Assembly: GCA_910585005.1 (NCBI GenBank)
Contig: CAJUCN010000054.1
Span: forward strand, 1 to 5,043
Source: an uncultured Lachnospiraceae bacterium
GTDB taxonomy: Bacteria; Bacillota; Clostridia; Lachnospirales; Lachnospiraceae
Length of the DNA: 5,043 nt
Direction: 5' to 3'
The position numbers and the translations under genes are program-made. Positions 5,020 through 5,043 of the stretch are shown here, one piece after another. Within the stretch, counting starts at the first letter, position 1; each line of letters opens with the position of its first letter. The notes beneath the pieces are model-generated. The model worked only from the letters and a program-made list of their open reading frames with translations. It searched no databases and had not been told where the DNA came from.

Positions 5020-5043
5020 AAGGGAGAGGCGTTTATTGGGAGA
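5020..5043 (+). promoter_or_regulatory. Possible leader and ribosome binding site of a following gene
   Basis: GAGAGGCG at 5024-5031 is identical to 4438-4445, the ribosome binding site region of the 4452 gene. It lies 41 bases after that gene's stop. If the parallel holds, a start codon should lie at or just beyond the window edge. A short frame from ATG 5017 also runs to the edge but has no good ribosome binding site before it. Confidence 0.3.

Noticed and set aside
5017..5043. Short frame from ATG 5017 running to the window edge
   Set aside because: No good ribosome binding site precedes it, and its sequence contains the GAGAGGCG leader repeat, which fits better as a ribosome binding site for a later start.
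1..5043. CRISPR array, tRNA, rRNA, insertion sequence or transposase
   Set aside because: No regularly spaced repeats, cloverleaf-like segments, rRNA-like stretches or transposase-like proteins were found on either strand by eye.

Overview
The window looks like chromosome of a low-to-moderate GC Gram-positive of the class Clostridia, probably a gut Lachnospiraceae-type bacterium. This rests on strong AGGAGG-type ribosome binding sites, short gaps or overlaps between co-directional genes, two Gram-positive-style lipoproteins with clear lipoboxes, and the protein families present. It is an inference from style, not a species identification. All six supported coding regions are on the + strand.

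Layout. (1) Positions 1-434 hold the 3' end of an ABC-F type ATPase gene whose start lies outside the window. (2) Positions 435-723 are non-coding: a GC-rich inverted repeat, then a very AT-rich stretch with a possible promoter and a perfect 12-bp palindrome just before the next gene. (3) Positions 724-2291 encode an ECF-type RNA polymerase sigma factor and, overlapping it by 4 bases, a single-pass membrane protein with a short cytoplasmic N-terminus, a beta-rich extracellular region and a C-terminal M23/LytM-like domain that has lost nearly all its zinc ligands. (4) Positions 2367-3560 encode a 397-residue lipoprotein of unknown function, probably in the same operon. (5) Positions 3680-4303 encode a second, smaller and acidic lipoprotein of unknown function. 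(6) After a 148-base intergenic region with a promoter-like sequence and interleaved inverted repeats, positions 4452-4982 encode a 176-residue protein of unknown function with clearly higher GC. The last 61 bases repeat part of its leader and may be the leader of another gene.

How the genes may work together. The overlapping sigma factor and membrane protein have the layout of a sigma/anti-sigma pair. The membrane protein would hold the sigma factor at the membrane through its N-terminal tail and sense something at the cell wall through its extracellular part. The degenerate LytM domain suggests a binding or sensing role instead of peptidoglycan cleavage. The lipoproteins downstream could be accessory sensors or regulon members. 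The sigma factor and the LytM-type fold are recognised with good confidence; the regulatory link is inferred. The GC-rich final gene appears to belong to a different module.
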